Positions 62,791 to 64,000 of a DNA stretch of 64,000 nt are shown piece by piece. Every line of letters starts with the position of its first letter. Within the stretch, counting starts at the first letter, position 1. The notes below the pieces were generated by a model, which worked only from the letters and a program-made list of their open reading frames with translations, was not told the origin of the DNA and did not search any database. Both the position numbers and the translations under genes were made by a program. This stretch comes from an uncultured Oscillospiraceae bacterium (GTDB taxonomy: Bacteria; Bacillota; Clostridia; Oscillospirales; Ruminococcaceae), in contig CAJTTH010000011.1 in NCBI GenBank assembly GCA_910579125.1, positions 8,060 to 72,059 on the forward strand, written 5' to 3'.

Positions 62791-63822
62791 ATGAATATTT
62801 ACGGAATGTCTCCGCGCAAGCTGAGAGATTATTTTAATTATATAGGCGAAAACTCCGCCAAAGCCGCCATCATCTATGACGGTATTTACCGCCGCGGAGT
62901 GACCGATTTTGCGGAGTTCGGCTTTGCGGAACGTATTATCGAGCGACTTAGGGCGGACTTCGATTTTGCGCTGCCGAAGATCGTTGAAAAGCGCGAGTGC
63001 GAGGATGCCGCAAAGCTCTTGCTGGAACTGTCCGACGGTGAATTTGTCGAGACCGTGCTTATGCGTCAGGCATTCGGGAACTGTATCTGCGTTTCAACTC
63101 AGGTCGGCTGCAATATGGGCTGCAAATTCTGCCAAAGCGGAATGCTGAAAAAGCGCCGTGACCTCACTACTGCCGAGATAACGGGGCAAGCGCTTGCAAT
63201 CTCTAAAGCGTTCGATTGCAGGATCGACGGCGTGTCGGTAATGGGCATTGGTGAGCCGCTGGACAATCTCAATGCCGTTGCCGACTTCTGCGAACTCGTT
63301 ACCGAGGACAAAGGCTTAGCCGTGGGGCGGCGGCACGTGACCGTATCGACTTGCGGACTTGTGCCTAAGATACGCGAGTTCGCCGAGCTGCCGCGTCCGT
63401 GCAATCTCGCGATAAGTCTGCACGCGCCTGACGACGGGCTTCGGAGCGCGTTAATGCCGATAAACAAGGCGTACCCGATCGCCGAGGTAATGAGCGCGGC
63501 AGAGTACTTCTCCGAGAAAACGCACAGGCGCGTTACCTTGGAATACGTAATGCTGGAGGGCGTCAACGACACGCCCGAGCACGCGCGGCGACTCGCGGAG
63601 CTGATTGGCAAACGCGACTTTTACGTCAACCTTATCCCCTACAATTCCACCGACAGCGGATATAAGAAATCGTCGCCCGAAACAGTGTCGGCGTTCTGCG
63701 GTGTGTTAAAGGACAACGGCGTTATTGCGACAAAGCGTCGCGAGTTCGGTGCGGACCTTAACGCCGCTTGCGGGCAGCTCCGCGCAGATCGGTACGATGA
63801 TTTTTTTCATAAATGTACTTGA
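62791..63822 (+). CDS. rlmN: Radical SAM rRNA methyltransferase RlmN
   Basis: Methylates C2 of A2503 in 23S rRNA and A37 in some tRNAs. The 343-residue protein has the radical-SAM cluster in CNMGCKFCQSG, GVSVMGIGEPLDNL, VSTCGLVP, SLHAPDDGLRSALMPIN, and the C-terminal catalytic Cys in NAACGQLR (the second Cys that forms the intermediate). Length fits RlmN. The glycine-rich 'GIGEPLDN' differs slightly from the usual GEPLLN; it is not enough to call Cfr. Its stop overlaps the TTGACA of the tRNA promoter. Confidence 0.93.
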   Translation: MNIYGMSPRKLRDYFNYIGENSAKAAIIYDGIYRRGVTDFAEFGFAERIIERLRADFDFALPKIVEKRECEDAAKLLLELSDGEFVETVLMRQAFGNCICVSTQVGCNMGCKFCQSGMLKKRRDLTTAEITGQALAISKAFDCRIDGVSVMGIGEPLDNLNAVADFCELVTEDKGLAVGRRHVTVSTCGLVPKIREFAELPRPCNLAISLHAPDDGLRSALMPINKAYPIAEVMSAAEYFSEKTHRRVTLEYVMLEGVNDTPEHARRLAELIGKRDFYVNLIPYNSTDSGYKKSSPETVSAFCGVLKDNGVIATKRREFGADLNAACGQLRADRYDDFFHKCT

Positions 63823-63847
63823 CAAATCGGCGGCGCTGTGGTATAAT
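63819..63847 (+). promoter_or_regulatory. Promoter of tRNA-Leu
   Basis: TTGACA, a 17-base spacer and TATAAT. The TTGACA overlaps the rlmN stop codon. Confidence 0.85.
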
Positions 63848-63862
63848 ATTATAGTGAAATAT

Positions 63863-63949
63863 GCCGGTGTGTTGGAATTGGCAGACGAGACGGACTCAAA
63901 ATCCGTTGGGAGCAATCTCGTGTGGGTTCAAGTCCCACCACCGGCACCA
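63863..63949 (+). tRNA. tRNA-Leu (CAA)
   Basis: An 87-base tRNA with the acceptor arms GCCGGTG (63863-63869) and CACCGGC (63939-63945), discriminator A and encoded CCA (63947-63949). The anticodon stem ACGGA/TCCGT carries the loop CTCAAAA, giving anticodon CAA, which reads UUG. A long variable arm (TGGGAG/CTCGT region) is typical of leucine tRNAs. The T-loop reads GTTCAAG. The last 51 bases of the window hold no feature I can support. Confidence 0.95.
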
Positions 63950-64000
63950 ACTAATTGTTACCAAAAAGATATTATGCCCACAAACGGCGGTACAAAGCCA

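Noticed and set aside
62791..63822. Cfr-type antibiotic-resistance methylase in place of RlmN
   Set aside because: Length, cluster motif and housekeeping context fit RlmN; the slight change in the GEPL motif alone is not enough.

Overview
The window looks like a chromosomal segment of a low-GC-lineage Gram-positive anaerobe of the class Clostridia, most like the Oscillospiraceae/Ruminococcaceae of the gut. The signs are a T-box in front of leuS, strict TTGACA/17/TATAAT promoters, GGAGG ribosome sites, RqcH, TrmK-Nif3 pairing, a BceAB/YxeA peptide-response module, lipoprotein solute-binding and glycan-degrading enzymes, and the rpoBC-str operon order. This assignment is inference from gene content; no 16S gene is present. 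Nothing looks like phage, plasmid or an insertion sequence. Apart from repeats, the window is mainly core genome with accessory patches.

Layout. 1-1.2 kb: 5' end of leuS on the minus strand behind a T-box leader carrying an extra palindromic element. 1.2-2.8 kb: three-gene minus operon (YwaF-like membrane protein, zinc-ribbon protein, HEYGH membrane protein). 2.9-12.9 kb: plus-strand housekeeping run (DUF1858 protein, trmK, Nif3-like, rqcH, valS, a GNAT, a nucleotidyltransferase, an HD-GYP protein). 13.0-16.9 kb (minus): an Lhr-like helicase and a BrxD-type ATPase with a 34-codon gene between them; this is the most unusual locus. 17.0-20.5 kb (minus): heterodimeric ABC exporter. 20.7-24.9 kb: sialate acetylesterase, SDR, thioesterase, rsmE and a small acidic membrane protein. 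25.1-37.5 kb: rpoB-rpoC, rpsL-rpsG-fusA, tuf, each block with its own sigma-A promoter. 37.6-41.5 kb (minus): GH27 galactosidase, NERD protein, racemase and ychF. 41.8-50 kb: glycan patch with solute-binding lipoprotein, LPxTG-like surface protein, AraC regulator, GH16, GH5, GH13 and galM. 50-54.6 kb (minus): chemoreceptor with a repeat tail and an EF-G paralogue. 54.8-62 kb: cca, a BceS-like kinase without its regulator, bceAB, a peptidoglycan transglycosylase and yxeA. 62-64 kb: Dabb protein, inosine glycosylase, rlmN and tRNA-Leu(CAA).

How the parts work together. The translation and transcription core sits under strong standard promoters, and two of its leaders carry compact hairpins next to the ribosome site. 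The glycan patch reads as sensing (AraC), capture (lipoprotein) and cleavage (GH16, GH5) of beta-glucan, with GH13, GH27 and galM handling alpha-linked sugars. The 56-62 kb module reads as a cell-envelope peptide stress response: kinase, TTACA/TGTAA operator, BceAB transporter, YxeA and a cell-wall polymerase. Three intergenic regions (near 0.65, 22.3 and 61.4 kb) hold nested palindromes of shared design that look like one family of non-coding mobile or structural elements.
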